64,000 bases of DNA from positions 1 through 64,000 of the forward strand of contig CANNZV010001058.1 of the NCBI GenBank assembly GCA_947561585.1, in the 5' to 3' direction. The DNA is from Caprella mutica. Its lineage: Eukaryota > Arthropoda > Malacostraca > Amphipoda > Caprellidae. The notes under the pieces were generated by a model. The model was not told the DNA's origin, did not search any database, and was given only the letters and a program-made list of their open reading frames with translations. The number at the start of each line of letters is the position of its first letter. Positions within the stretch are counted from its first letter, which is position 1. The position numbers were made by a program, and so were the translations under genes. Below, in pieces: positions 13,130 through 26,100 of the stretch.

Positions 13130-13699
13130 ACCTTCGCAGAATGCGGGAAGGTCAAATTTTAGCCGTGGTATATTTATTTATTTATCATCTTGTTATTCGC
13201 TTAACTGAAAAAGTGTTAAACCAAATTGTCTGAAATTTGATGAAAGATTGGTCCTTGTCCAGTGACCTGCTGGTAGAATTTTTGAGAGTGACCCGGTCAA
13301 AGGTCAAGGCCATGGTCATTTATAACTCAAAAAGTATTGAACCATATTGCATGAAACTTGGGGGGACAATTGGTCAATATGCAGGAAACATTTTGTTTGA
13401 TAGATTTTGGGAGCGATCGGGTCAAAAGTCAAAGATCAAGGTCAAGGCCATGGCCATTTGTAACTTACTAAATCAAAAAGTATTCAACCAAATTGTCTGA
13501 AATTTGATAGTATAATTGGAACCATCTGGTACAGTTTTGGGAACGATCCGGTCAAAGGTCAAGGTCAAGATTATTTATAACTAAATAACTCAAAAAGTAT
13601 TCTTTCATATTGCATGAAACTTGGTAGGATGATAAGTTATTAACAAGTTAGCAGTTTATTAAATTTTAGGAGAGAACGGGTCAAAGCGGTGGCGAAGGT
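13130..13699 (+). repeat. ACCTTCGC...GCGAAGGT dispersed element, copy 1
   Basis: Bounded by ACCTTCGC and GCGAAGGTATGCGCT. Inside, a unit of about 95 bp (TCAAAAAGTATT, CATATTGCATGAAACTTGG, CGGTCAAAGGTCAAGG) recurs about four to five times. The same element lies at 62906-63437 in the same orientation. This layout is familiar as a dispersed repeat of many invertebrates; its class is not settled here. Confidence 0.75.
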
Positions 13700-14355
13700 A
13701 TGCGCTGTGAGATCGTACAGTCTTGGGAATAAGCATTAATGCCCGTGAGATTTACCAGTTGGGAAATTTGTTGTGGATTGTTGAGTAGTTATTGCGTCTG
13801 TTGGTACATACCATACCTTAAGTCTTGAACATCGAATGGTAATCATTTAGTATTTTATTGCTGCGTTGCTCCTTAAACAGGTCATTATATCTTATTAGTT
13901 TTTTGCTCCTTTTATAATAAAGTTTTCTAAAACATTTAACTAACACCGTAAGCCATGAGTTAATTCACTGTAATGATGTTAAGTTTCTGAAGAAGTTGTA
14001 TTTTTGGATTTGATGACAGGTGGTAACTTTACGGTTTCGATTTTATAACATTTTTATAGAAGTAATTAAGGCTCAGATTTCTTTGAATAATACCTAATTA
14101 AGTATGTTTTCTGTCAAAGAGTTCGCTGCACTATTATTTTGTTTGTTTCCTCTGATATAACGATTCCGTTCAGTCTTCAAGTTCAGTCCTTACTTCTGTA
14201 GATAGCTAAGATACTTGTTTGGTTAGATCAGAAATAAGTTTAAGAATATCCTGTGACGTGTCTTTCTGCTTGTCTGATCGAATATTGTAAACGGCATTGT
14301 TGTTGTGGTTGTTGTTGTTGTTGCTAACTTCCATAACTCTGTCGGAAATGTTAGC

Positions 14356-14872
14356 TTAATTCTCAAGGTTCATTTCAGGTGAAGTGGTAGCAAAACCCTG
14401 TTGGACGTCAGTGGATAGCCGTTGCGTGAAGAGTTCGCGAAGGAGGTTCTGGTCAAAGTTACGGACGTTCGATCCTAGCAAGCGGCGCATTTCCCTCAGT
14501 AGCTGTGATGGTTTTCTATCACAGAGATCTTCTTTTGATAGTAGTTTTCGTAATCTCTCACGTTCCGAGATGGCGGTCCTTGCGATGAGACTTGTTTTGA
14601 GGATATCATATGGGTCGTCTCCTGGAGTAGCTATCACATCATAGATTTAGGGGATCATCTCATAGGGAAGTGAAGTGACGATCAAATTGGTTTCTGCTGA
14701 CTGTAATATTTCGTAGGTTGAATGTAGATTCAGCGTAAGAAAACCATGCTTTGGGGTCTTGTGTCCAGAAAATAGGAAGTGTATTTGCAACAGAGTTTGC
14801 TTCAGCCATAGCGACGAAATGAGTTGTTCGTAGAGCGATACTGTAGTGGAAGCTGTAGAGAGGTTGCTGCAC
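14356..14872 (-). pseudogene. Ty3/gypsy-like gag fragment, frameshifted
   Basis: Two adjacent minus-strand open segments (14872-14660 and 14637-14356) read as consecutive parts of a retrotransposon capsid-region protein. The N-terminal part contains FWTQDPKAWFSYAESTF. The later part contains DRKPSQLLREMRRLLG and LRELFTQRL, patterns typical of invertebrate gypsy-type Gag. A frameshift and a TAA separate them between 14637 and 14675. No protease, RT, integrase or LTR was found nearby, so this is a dead fragment. It abuts a foldback element at 14885-15922. Confidence 0.75.
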
Positions 14873-14884
14873 AGTAGTTCTTGC

Positions 14885-15922
14885 TAGCGTCTATCTTATA
14901 TTGTTTTTGTGTGCGCCCTCAGCTTCAGCAAAGAAAATATAAGATAGACGCTCAACTTGACAGGGCACATGCAAAAATTATAACAACCAATCAGAAGCGA
15001 TCAGTAACATACGTCACACCAAACAATAATAAACGTACGACCCCCCCCCCCCCCCCCTTGAAATTCAAAAAAGGATAATCTTTAGTCTTAACGTGTGAAG
15101 TCATTAGAAATATAAATATTCTCTACTGATTAGGGATCAGAGAACTAATTACTTTATTATTAAGTTTACAAGATCGCATATGTGGAACAATTTAGCAATT
15201 TGAATATAATCTACCTTCTAATCGGAGAATAGTCATAACTAGGTATACCAAGCGAGTATAAACCTATATAGGTAGAATATTGTCTTAGACGACACTAAGT
15301 TGTAGGTATACCTTAACGCTGATTGGCTAGAAGTTGGGTCAGAGTGCATACATTCTCTTTATTCATCTTGTTATTACTGAAATAAAATTATAGTTTTAGT
15401 GAGATGTCAAAGCATAGAAATTATCTGAATTCGTGAGTAACTATTGAATCTTTAAAAAATAGGGTTTCGAGAAGTGCATGAGGTTGAGCGAGTCTAACAC
15501 GCACATCACCTCCTTTCCGTGCATTCTGTTAAACTGATGCGAGTGGGAGGGGCACCCTTGGTATAGACCACAGTACAAAAAATATACATAGTAATGACAA
15601 TAGAGTGATAAGTAGCGACAATTTTCGTTTTAGAGTGTTGCTGTGATGACGTCACGTACACTAAACGTCTCGATTGTCACTACATATTCTATATACTGGG
15701 GTTAAGACACGCCCATGGCGCCACTTTTTGGCATCACTTTTGCCTGCGCTATGCTACCTCCATCTTTATATACACTCAGTGACTTCACACGTTAAGACTA
15801 AAGATTATCCTTCTGTGAATTTCAAGGGGGGGGGGGGTGTATGCTACTGATTGGTTGTTATTATTTTTGCATGTGCCCTATCAAGTTTAGCGTCTATCTT
15901 ATATTGTCTTTGCTAATACTAT
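14885..15922. mobile_element. Inverted-repeat element with C/G tracts
   Basis: The arms 14933-15105 and 15777-15922 are reverse complements, including a 17-C run (15041-15057) mirrored by a 12-G run (15826-15837). The motif TAGCGTCTATCTTATATT occurs at about 14887, inverted at about 14936, and again near 15893, so the left end carries an extra small hairpin. No target duplication was found. It lies next to the gag relic. Confidence 0.75.
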
Positions 15923-18039
15923 CCTACACGCTATTTTATTTAAACACAGTTACCGGTAATTTTGAACATCGGCAAATTGATATTTATTAAACTCTGTTGA
16001 TTTTAATAATGTTACCCACTAGTGTTTTCCTTACAATAACACACGTTTTTTATTTTTAAGTTTTTTGAGATCGAAACAATATTGGGAAATTAATTTTTAC
16101 ATTTAGGGTAAATTACGAACTATCGGTCATTTTCATATCTTCGGTCATAGGTATAAGGAAACACGATATTATTACAATTGTTATTTAAATATTATTATAG
16201 CTGGTATCTACAATAAAATTCAAATAATAATTGTATTATCGTTTTTTCTTTTATGACCGAAGATATGAAACTGACCGATAATTCGTAATTTACCCTATCA
16301 TTTTGTTGCTGTTCAAAGTTAGCAACTCTTATATTTAAATAATTAAACGTAGGTATTTTTATCTTCATAACATCTTGGAATTCAAATGTTTACTTTTCCA
16401 TATGAATTAGTTAACAATTCACTGGATCAGGCCATGATTATATTTCATATTGGTATGTGTACTTTTAACTAAAAGATTGAGGCTAAGAGATAGTAATAAC
16501 CTCTCATATTATATACACCAGAGGGAGCGAGGAGTGCCGAACACATACTAGCTTTACGTCACTCTGAGCACTGAAACAAAATAAGGTTTAAAAGCCTCCT
16601 GCAGTCGCTACACAACTAGCTCTCTCTAGTATATATTGTTACTCTATGAACTGAACCCATAGGGTGCACCCAAAGCGTCCTTCCAAAATGAATAAAAATG
16701 TAAGCCACTAGTTCACCACATGGGAGATTCCAGAAGAATGTGTTTTGAAGCAATAACCAATGAATTTTTATCCTAAAATCTCGTAGCATGTTTACGTAAT
16801 ATTTATATTGTTTTTCAACAAAAATAATGACTAAAAATAATAATTTGATTTAACTGATAAAATATTAATAGTTTCCTAAAGATTGATAATGTTGCTACAG
16901 TTTCATTCCATTCATTCTGTTGATCAAGGTTACGTGCAATGTAGCGTAGGCCATATGTTTTTTCACAGTATAGGGTGGTGTTTTAGTTTATCTATTATTA
17001 CATGTGAATCTAAGAAGAAATACTCTGTATAAATAATAACATTCTTTCGATAGAATCTAAAATTTACCAATTGAAAAATGAAGGATATGAGGGCCACGTC
17101 TAAATTTATTTTCCTTTACGAATCCAAAATCAATATCTAACCTACGATGAATTGCCTGAATATTGTCAATGTAAATCATTAGATTCACGCTTAACAGGTT
17201 TCGAATGAAAAGGAAATGTTTTACTTATGCAGTCGTGATTGACCTAGACCAATTTTAATATTTTATCTAGCATAAACCTCTGTAACTAACTGCCTAGACA
17301 AGGAAAAGCGCATTACCAGAAGCTCTTATATTAGTCAGAATAAAATCCTGCAATAATTTCCCTTTGGTGAAAGAGGATCTCTCTTCCACCGAAAATATTC
17401 TTCCATATTAAATTACAAATGTGCAAACATCCAAGAATTAGATTTAGCGACCATTTGATAACTTTGGGTAGATTTCACTGGAATATCTCTATAGGATTGT
17501 GTGTATGTAGATGAAAGAATTTAATGTTGAGTTTATCTGTTATGAAGTAATATGTCTGGATAAAACTTCATTTTATAACTAATATCTCCACAGAGTGAGT
17601 ATATGTATTAATTTTTTCATGAATATGTAAACTTTAGGTATATAGTCTTTAGCACGCACTGCAATTCGAAGTTAATTATTTTTTTAACCCTAAAATAAGT
17701 TCGATATTTTCTTTGGTCATTCATTTTGAGGGTCATTTTAAATTTTAAGAACAAAACTGATTTAGTCACATGTAGCAACTAGAAGATTAAAAAATGTAAA
17801 TTGAATGTAGTCGAGGCGCAGTAGCTACAACAACACAACAATTACAAAAAGAAAATGAAATAGGACACGTATCAAAACCAACGAGACATAAACAACAATT
17901 CCTCCTCCCTTCCGGGTGCTTCTAATATTATTGCATAATCGTACAAAATTTTTTTCCATTGGAATAGATCTTGAGGTTGTATTGATTAAGAGGACTCTTT
18001 ATTAATAAAGCTACAGTCCTGAAACTTGATTTCCAAATA
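15923..18039. other. No gene seen between the inverted-repeat elements
   Basis: Holds only the MITE 16106-16295. The rest is AT-rich with a less AT-rich patch at 16510-16640 of unknown origin. Confidence 0.5.
16106..16295. mobile_element. MITE with TA duplication, GGGTAAATTACG ends
   Basis: 190 bp with about 45-bp inverted ends beginning GGGTAAATTACGAA and containing CATATCTTCGGTCATA, flanked by TA on each side. Non-coding. A Tc1/mariner-type MITE is likely from the TA sites. Confidence 0.8.
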
Positions 18040-18490
18040 TAAAATTGAATTCCCTATCGTTTTTGTTCATGGCATTTTTTCGATTGGACCCATAGAAAAC
18101 GAGTTATTTGGATTTCGAACCGTTTTCCAAAATTCTAAGGCTTTTACAATATTGAACCTACGGCTTTGTGTATTTTTGCTTTCGAAGCGAAATTCTAATT
18201 TCTACAAAAGGCTGGGAGCGGTATTTCGATTTTCTATTGGTTTTTGAAAAAAAAAATCGTGAAATAAAATAATATTTCGAAAATTTAATTTCCGCTCCCA
18301 GCACTTGGTAGAAAATTCCCTGGATAATAGAATGCATGAAACCCCAATGCCATAGCTTCAAAATTGTAAAGGCCTCAGGCTTTGAATACAAAAAATTGTA
18401 ACTTTTTAGAAGTGCCAGAAAATTGCGTTCGAAGTTGATGTGTTTGGTAGCTACTCTGACACGTTGCATCCCTCTCATATAAGATGTAGG
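18040..18490. repeat. Imperfect inverted repeat, about 450 bp
   Basis: Two diverged arms meet near 18265. The innermost part GGCTGGGAGCGG...CCGCTCCCAGC is exact, and farther out GGC(C/T)TTTTACAAT-like segments correspond. Non-coding; possibly an old palindromic element. Confidence 0.55.
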
Positions 18491-18987
18491 GGGTTACAGA
18501 AGAGAGGTGAAGCCATTATATCATGGGTGAAGCCAATTGCTTTTGTGCGCGATATGAGTAGCACGAAAAATACCAGATATGGCGAGATAATTAATTATTA
18601 CGAATTATCAGTGGCTGATAGATATTTTTCAGGGAGCGTGAAGAACGCGTAGCGCCTCCCTAACCCTAACCTCGCCCCCCTCCCTTTCTCCTTGCCCCCA
18701 GTGTGTTATAGTGACACTAGAGTTCTGATGTTTCACACAATCAACTAAAAGGGTATTGGGTAGCTATTTAAAAAAATAAAATTCTGAGTTTTTTCATGTA
18801 CGGTCCCCATAAAATTTACTTGGTTAATTACTCAATATTCATGGTTTATCGCTATTTAATCCTATCTGCTAGGAAAATGTTTTCTTTGTGTTTATTTCAC
18901 GGTAACTAAAAAAACATCAAAATTTTAATCCAGCTAGATGAGGTTATTAGAAGCAATTGGTTCAGAAATTCAACATGCCCTATTTTA

Positions 18988-19184
18988 GGGTTAGTTCCGT
19001 GTTATTGCACGGTTCCATATTTTCGAACACGTGAAAATCTTTATATAATAACCATTATTTAACTTTTATTTCATTTGGTATCCAGAATACCAATTAGAAT
19101 AGAAGTTAAATAATAATTATAATATTTTCTTTTCTGACGTGTCCGAAATTGTAGAACCAACCAATAACTTGGAGCTTAGTACCC
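18988..19184. mobile_element. MITE with TA duplication, GGGT ends
   Basis: 197 bp with imperfect inverted ends. The inner arms share GGTTC...TTTCG(A/G)ACACGT. It is flanked by TA (18986-18987, 19185-19186). Its right half resembles sequence near 8185-8295 inside FB-c. Confidence 0.65.
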
Positions 19185-19239
19185 TACTACCAAAAACATT
19201 CCATAGACCATAAAATTGCAGTTTGTTAAACACAATAAT

Positions 19240-19480
19240 TATAGAAATCTAAGTATCTATTAATTACTCACCTATACTGAGTGAGAGTTAAGCTATGGAT
19301 GGATTTTAAAACATTTAATAAATGCACGACTTTAAACTTTTTCATCACAGTCACAAACGATGAAAGACTGTATATTATTATTAATATGCTTATATACGTA
19401 GTACTCTGATAACTCTTAAACAAATTTTCTTTCTATCGTTGATAGAAAATGAGATAGATAATCGAGGAGTGACAATTATA
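19240..19480. repeat. Dispersed AT-rich repeat, also at 51155-51360
   Basis: Both places share TACTGAGTGAGAGTT, AAGCTATGG(A/T)TGGATTT and ATAGAAAATGA in the same order and orientation. Non-coding. Confidence 0.55.
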
Positions 19481-19754
19481 AAGTTCTTGTTACTTTTATT
19501 CGCTTTAGTTACCATTTGGTAACTAAACTGAGTCGTGATTTGGGAACTAAAGCGGGGGATGCCTGTATTTCATTGGGTGAATTTGTGTTTCTATTTGAGA
19601 AATTTAACTTGCATAACACACTGGAAGAAGATGGTGCAGTCTTAAGCCATGTTTACATTGTTAGTCACAACCTAGAAAATACCCGTGGTGTTCACTGACA
19701 ACACGACACTGGTCACCACGACTCCACGACAGTATTCAAACAGTACTACTTATA

Positions 19755-20677
19755 CCGGGTGCTCAATAAAAACCTGACACATTTCAAAGTTTAATAACTT
19801 TTAAGCTAATCAACATTTTACAATAAACTAAACTGAAAAATTAACCTAAGGTTTGGGAGTTTGCATCAAGTATACCAGATTTACAATATATTCTATATAT
19901 TAGCCCAATTTTTAACCCTGTCAAGTAAGCCGGAACCTGCAGGCAAGCCTTATTCACCACAGGAAAGGAGCAAATTAGTCGAGTTTTATTATCTTGCAAG
20001 TTCTCTAGTATTAACGCAGCGAAAATTCAGTTTTCACTTCAATGTGCTTTATGCACCATAAGAAACACAATTATAAATTTTGTTGAAATCTATCTATTTT
20101 CAATCACAATAATGGAGCCTCTGGGATACCAGTATCAGTGCGCTCTGAAGCGTCCGTTTTTGAAGACCCTAATGAAAGTTACAGAGTTAGAGTTAAGGCT
20201 TTACTAATGAAACCGTCATCGATGTTAGAAATACTTAAAAAAGACCTTCAGTTGACTCTTTATACGGTATAGCACCTCACACGGCAAATGAGACTGAGAG
20301 GAAGCTTGAAGAGATGTTTAATGAAAGGATCATAATTATCCAAGAGAAGTGACTTCCCATAGTCTCCACGTTCTCCATACCTCAGTCCCCTAGACTTTTA
20401 ATCTCTGAGGATATTGTAAATTGAGGACTTCGTTCACAACATTCTAAGAACAACATGTGAAAGTGTCGTTGCCACCATCAAACGCCGGATTACTGAATGC
20501 ATCGACCGAAATGGAGACCACATCGAGTATAGAATTTAGTTTAACATTTGTTACATGGTAATGTAAATAAAACTCCCAGTTATTCTCCTCATTTTACCGT
20601 TCACTATATGTAAATATGTTGCTTAGTTTTTAAATTATTAATCTTTGAAATGTGTCAGGTTTTTATTGAGCACCCGG
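19755..20677 (+). mobile_element. Decayed Tc1/mariner-like element
   Basis: About 923 bp with near-perfect terminal inverted repeats of about 40 bp beginning CCGGGTGCTCAATAAAAACC, flanked by TA on both sides (19753-19754, 20678-20679). Inside, the plus strand keeps a helix-turn-helix-like stretch at about 19920-20040 (YSPQERSKLVEFYYL...). Near 20390 there is the relic SPYLSPLDF, where mariner-type transposases usually have SPDLxPLDF. Stops and frameshifts break the rest, so it cannot encode a transposase. The well-kept ends may still be usable in trans. Confidence 0.8.
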
Positions 20678-21013
20678 TACCTCAGTGTGGTGACAAATGA
20701 CTGTACTCTCTATGGGTGTCAATCTGTGAGAAAAGAAGGTATGTGCATTGTGCGCAATGACTCGCTCTCTCTCTAATAAAACAAAGAAAATGGTTAATGT
20801 TTGTCATCCTCCTCTTCCTATTGCTAATAACTCACTAAAAAAGTTAGAAAACTGCCATTGTGGTGATTCCCGTGATTGGAACGGAACGAACACTGTCCGT
20901 TTCTCAATACCAGTGCTAAACCAAGGTTTATGGTGAAATTCTACCACTTTTTGTGAATCCCTAGTGAAATACCTAGGAGCTGACTGATAATTTGAATACG
21001 GATTCAAAGAACA

Positions 21014-21375
21014 AAGCCGATGATACACTAGCAGCAATTGCTGCATTGGTTTCGAGCTGCAATTCATGCATGCACACATGAAGACAGGGTGCACTTGATA
21101 CACTACAGTTTTTACCACAGCAGTCACCACGCTGAGAATTTAGGTCTTTCCACACAAATTCTTGTGAAGACTTATTGAGGAGCAATGAGGAACAACACCT
21201 TCCCGTTCAACAGATGCAGCCGCACTGAATGCTGCCCTGATTGCGGGGTGAATCCAACATGTTGTATCTCCGAAAATGGCAGTCATTGCTGCCTGCAAGC
21301 TACTATTTGGCGGGATGCATGAATTGCAGGCCGCAACCAATACAGCAGCAATTGCTGCTAGCGTATGATCGGCTT
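21014..21375. mobile_element. Inverted-repeat element, about 62-bp arms
   Basis: The arms 21014-21075 and 21312-21375 are imperfect reverse complements beginning AAGCCGAT(G/C)ATAC and containing GCAGCAATTGCTGC, itself a palindrome. The middle is GC-richer than the surroundings. Probably a MITE; no duplication was found. Confidence 0.6.
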
Positions 21376-23056
21376 AAGCATTATTGCCAGGATAAGAACA
21401 ATGACTTTCTGATTTTCCATGTGGGAAAGTTGTAGCAGCTCCTCCTGTTGATTGTGTTGGTAAATAAACACGTTGGATACTATCAGTTACCATAAATAAA
21501 TTTCGAAATATTATCTACTTCTGCGCAAGATTTTAAGGTTAATGGATACTAAATAATTTACTGCTTGAAGGGATTGAATATATTCTAAACTCTTCAATCT
21601 TAATAAATATAACACATACAATTTACACAAACCGAAACTATAAAGCATTGGATAAGTTGATTCACTAAAATTGCCTTGTTTCTGAAAATTTTCTTCTACA
21701 TCTATGAGCATTGTCAACTAAGATGGTAGATGACTTTGTTCACGAGCCACTTTCCTTCCTGCCAGCTTCATCAAGTTCCGTGTATACATCAATTTTGATG
21801 CCTGTTATTTTCCCTTTGATTTCACAGCAGATGTTAAACTCTCTTCTTATTGATTTATACTTCTTTTATATACGCCAATCGATACAGGAGAGGATCATAT
21901 GTTTCTCATTTACATATGAAAGAATTATTTCAGGGGAGAGCTATACGAATTGTTACCCATATTGATTATTCAGATCATACATATGTTTTTTTTATTAAAT
22001 ACGGTTATCCTTAAGGTGCAGGAAATATGCTAAAGAATATATCGATGTAGTATTATTATTTAAACTTCCAATATAGATAATACTAGACATGATTCCGATC
22101 CTATAATAATATTGACTCTTGCACAACATAGTTTTAGCTCTTTGTACACTATATTTGGTACTTTAATTCAACAGAATAATAATATTATTAAGTAGAGTTT
22201 TGAATGTTAGTTTCATTAATTTTCCTTCAAAAATATCTAGTACTGAAATTAGTTTTCCAAGTGTGTTCAAGATTGTTTATGTAAACAACTTGGACTGGAA
22301 ATAACTACTGTATATTTTTTTGGTTTATTCCTTAATTAAATGTGTAAAGTATTCTGATTTAAGTCTAGAATATAAACAGTGATCATAGAATATATATATT
22401 TTTGAAAATACAAGAAGTTTGTGTGGTTCAACATGAAACAATCCACAATATAAAGTATCATTTTTTTATCATTTCTTCAAATTTGGGTGAATTATCAATA
22501 AAATTATAGAAAAACCTTCACCGTGCCAATAATTTTGACGATCACTGTATTTATTTTTCAGACAGAAAAAATCCTATCCACTAAAATGAGCTTATGAAGA
22601 ACTTGAAAATAAAAATTTAATCTATATAGATTTAATATTAATTTTTTTTATTAATTTCTTTTTTCATATATATTTTCATCATTATCCTAATATGCCTTAT
22701 GCTGCTACTACAAACTAAAAAACTGATTACCAAAATCACTAATGATTTCTGTTTTCCTGGGGGATATTTGTCTGTTCATTAAAGAGGATTACTAGCTTCA
22801 AGGTCTCTATTTTTGTGATGGGAAGCGGAAACTTTTCTCTCCAAAAATGACCAAACTCTGAAATCGAGTGCTTCAAATATGGTGATGTAAACATTCTACA
22901 GTTTATGGTTCTATATGATTTAAAAATACTGATGAGATTAAAATTCAACTAGATCAACTTGTAGATATTGAAAAGTGCTGAATATTTTTAATTAATACAA
23001 TTTTTTTTGGAAATTATCCGTTTGTATGCGGTAGATAGCTTTATTTAAATTTGTAT
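21376..23056. other. No gene seen; 3' flank of chitinase B
   Basis: AT-rich. A segment near 21705-21790 resembles 57055-57150 (GAGCATTGT, GACTTTGTT, CTTTCCTTCCTG(C/A)CAGCTTC), so both belong to an unnamed dispersed repeat. Confidence 0.45.
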
Positions 23057-23062
23057 TTTATT
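23057..23062 (-). terminator. Poly(A) signal of chitinase gene B
   Basis: AATAAA on the minus strand, about 67 bp after the TAA of gene B. No equally placed AATAAA was found for gene A. Confidence 0.45.
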
Positions 23063-23128
23063 TATATGTTTAGTTATCAAAATAATCATGAACAGACAAT
23101 GAAATCAATAAATAGGTTAAATACGGAT

Positions 23129-26100
23129 TTATAAAGGACAGTTATTGGGACAGGGATCTCCATCCAGAGCACAGACAGAATAATCGAAATCGCAGTATTT
23201 TGATTCAGGGTTGTAAAGAGATCCTTCAGCACACGCCACCGGGTATTCAGAATATCCTAGACCGTCTCCAATCTGTTGATAAATAATACAAATTTTAAAA
23301 CAACAGTTTCAATCTTAACAACTTATTTTCTTGAAAAATTAAAGTTATATATTCATATCGATAAGTCAAATTCAAAGTCTAGTCAATATATGAAATAATG
23401 TGAATAAAAGAGCATCTATGTACTACCATGTTTACCACTGGGCCTTGACAGCTGTCAGATATATGACCATGAAAGTTACAGCCAAAATAATAAAATAATT
23501 GACTATAAATAACCATAAACATGAAAACTGAAAAGTGGGGAATTCTGCAGATGAAACACCTCTACTGACTCCAGATATAAGAGAAAAAGGGTGAAGGTGC
23601 CGTTTGGGATAGGCTAATCTATCTGCTGATCCCATGATCGATTTGAAAAGGTAAGTTGAGTTAGAGGAAAGCAGATTATCGAACTGTGTGATAGATGCTC
23701 TAGTCGGATATTATAAGTGATGGAAAGAGTGGAATATCATTTTTCTATGGGTCTTTATGGAGAACAAAAACGACTCTTAAATTGAATTGTGTTAGTTGAT
23801 CGTACATATCCGTTGCCTATTCTTAGATCAAATTTCAGAAGATCAGCTGCATCACATCCAAGTAGGATTGGCCAGATCTGGAAACCTATGCTAGTCTCCA
23901 GTAGGGAAGCACTGACTGAACAAACTATTTGGGGCTAACGGGTATGGCCTATTCTAAATGGGCAATTTGAGGTTTACGGTTGTACTCAGACCGATTCCCA
24001 ATGAGAAAAATCGATTCAACCTTCACTGGCCCGATCTACGTTGAGAGATGAGAAACTAAAGAACTAGGATTTGTGGATATTTTCCCAAGCTATGACTCGT
24101 ACAAGACAATCACTATATTAGTATGCCCAACCCGGAGTTCTTCGGGCTCCACCTTCTTGTTGCTACTGTAGTTGCACGCATTTCAAAAAAATTTCGAAGT
24201 GAACAAAGAGAAGTTGAAAGAGACAGGTCAATGTTGGAGATATTGAATGATGTAAAATTTAAATTTTGGGAAATTATAATCCTGAATTGGACTGGTTGAC
24301 AGAAGTCAACCGTACCCGAGTTAGCAGGAGAAACTGTGGTGTTAAGTGTGTCGGGAGAATCAGATGTTAAAGAAGGTAAGATGAAACTACTGCCAGCACA
24401 AAAGACTATGCAACACCTAGAGTAGTTACACCGACAGAGTGGACAGGGTTGTTAAGAACCTATATTAATTTCAATATCACCTGCTAAGAAAAAAACGGGA
24501 GAATAAAATAGAAAATGTTTCCATCCCAAGTGAAAAAAAATCCTATGCTACAGTGTTCTGTGTGAATCGGGTCTTCGTGTAGGTGTGGTACAGCAAGCCG
24601 CAGCTGTATATAGACTGTGCACTCCCAAGAGCACATAAGGGTAGCCGGTAAATTACTCGAAAACAATTGCTCGAATGAACAATTGCTTGAATAAACAATT
24701 GCTAGAAAGACAATTGCTCGGAAAACAATTGCTCGAACGAACAATTGACCGAAAGAACAATTGCTCGAATGAACAGTTGCTCGAATGATCAATCGTTCGG
24801 ATAATATAAAATAAATGAAATACAGTTACTATCGAATACTAATTAGAAACAAGGACGATTAGGTGCTGCTCATTGAAGAGATTCCACTTCATTATTAACC
24901 GACTTTCGGCAATATTTATGTGTAATTTAAAATTGCTCAAATAATCAAATTTTGAATAGACAGTTACTTAATTTAAAAGAAGAGGAAAAGTCAATAAGAT
25001 AACAGCTACCGAAAAAAGAAACACCAGAGGTCATGCTAAATGTGTCGGGAACAGTTCATATAGCCTGAGTTGCTATATCCTAAACTAGCAACGAGAACAT
25101 CTCGTCGGAGCCCAGTGAAGCTACTCACTGACAAAAAAAAATGAAAATTGTAGTACCCAAAATTGGTGCAGTATAAAAATAAGAAAACCATGAAGATAAT
25201 AATTTAAAAATAGTATCAAGATTGATAGTACTAAATAGCGATGAAAAATATGAAATACAGTTATTATAAATTACTAATCAGATAACAGGAAGATTAGGTG
25301 AAGCTTATTGAAGTGATCCAACTTGTTGATTATCTGTCTGGTGCAACGACAGTTGAGCCCAAGACAATTAGGCCCTACGACAATTGGGCCCCAAAACAAT
25401 TAAGCCCAGAAAAAGATTGGGCAGAAGACACAATAAAAAAGTGCTACTTTGTTATAACTATATAGGGAAGTGACAATATTATCTTTGAAATATGCTTTAT
25501 ATTCTCTAAAAATTTGTGTTTATATTTTTTAAATTAAATTGATATACTTGATAAGGTATATTTTATAAGCAAGCTCCTTAAATAACATGTGGATGTTAAT
25601 CTCATGTTTCAATGTAAAGAAAATCTTTTGAAGTTTTTAAATAAGTCGTATTATTTTGAATCATGTCATATGGATCCAATATGTAGTGTACATCGTCTGA
25701 CAAAGACAAATATTTAGTAAAAATGGGTAAATGTGAAAGGATATATGTTACATTGAACAGTTGTTGGGATAAAAAGAGATTATGAGAATATATTTGGTAA
25801 TAATAATTCATAAAACTCTTCAATATTGAACACTGAACAGGTTTCAAAAAATTCACATTAACTTTAATTCAATTTGTATGTTCAATTGTCTTGGGCCCAA
25901 CTGTCGGTCCACGATCTTTCTTTTATCAATTTGAACACTGATCAGTTTGATCATTCGAACAATTGATTATTCGAGCAATTGTTCATACGATCAATTGTTC
26001 GTTCGAGCAATTGTTTTTGAAGGAATTGTCTTTCGATCAATTGTTCTTTCGAGCAATTGTTCATTCGAGCAATTGTTTTTCGAGCAATTATTTTCGAGCA

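Noticed and set aside
14384..14644. 86-codon plus-strand ORF
   Set aside because: Antisense to the gag relic.
18658..18671. CCCTAACCCTAACC as telomeric repeat
   Set aside because: Only two units in ordinary intergenic sequence; not an array, and many arthropods use TTAGG instead.
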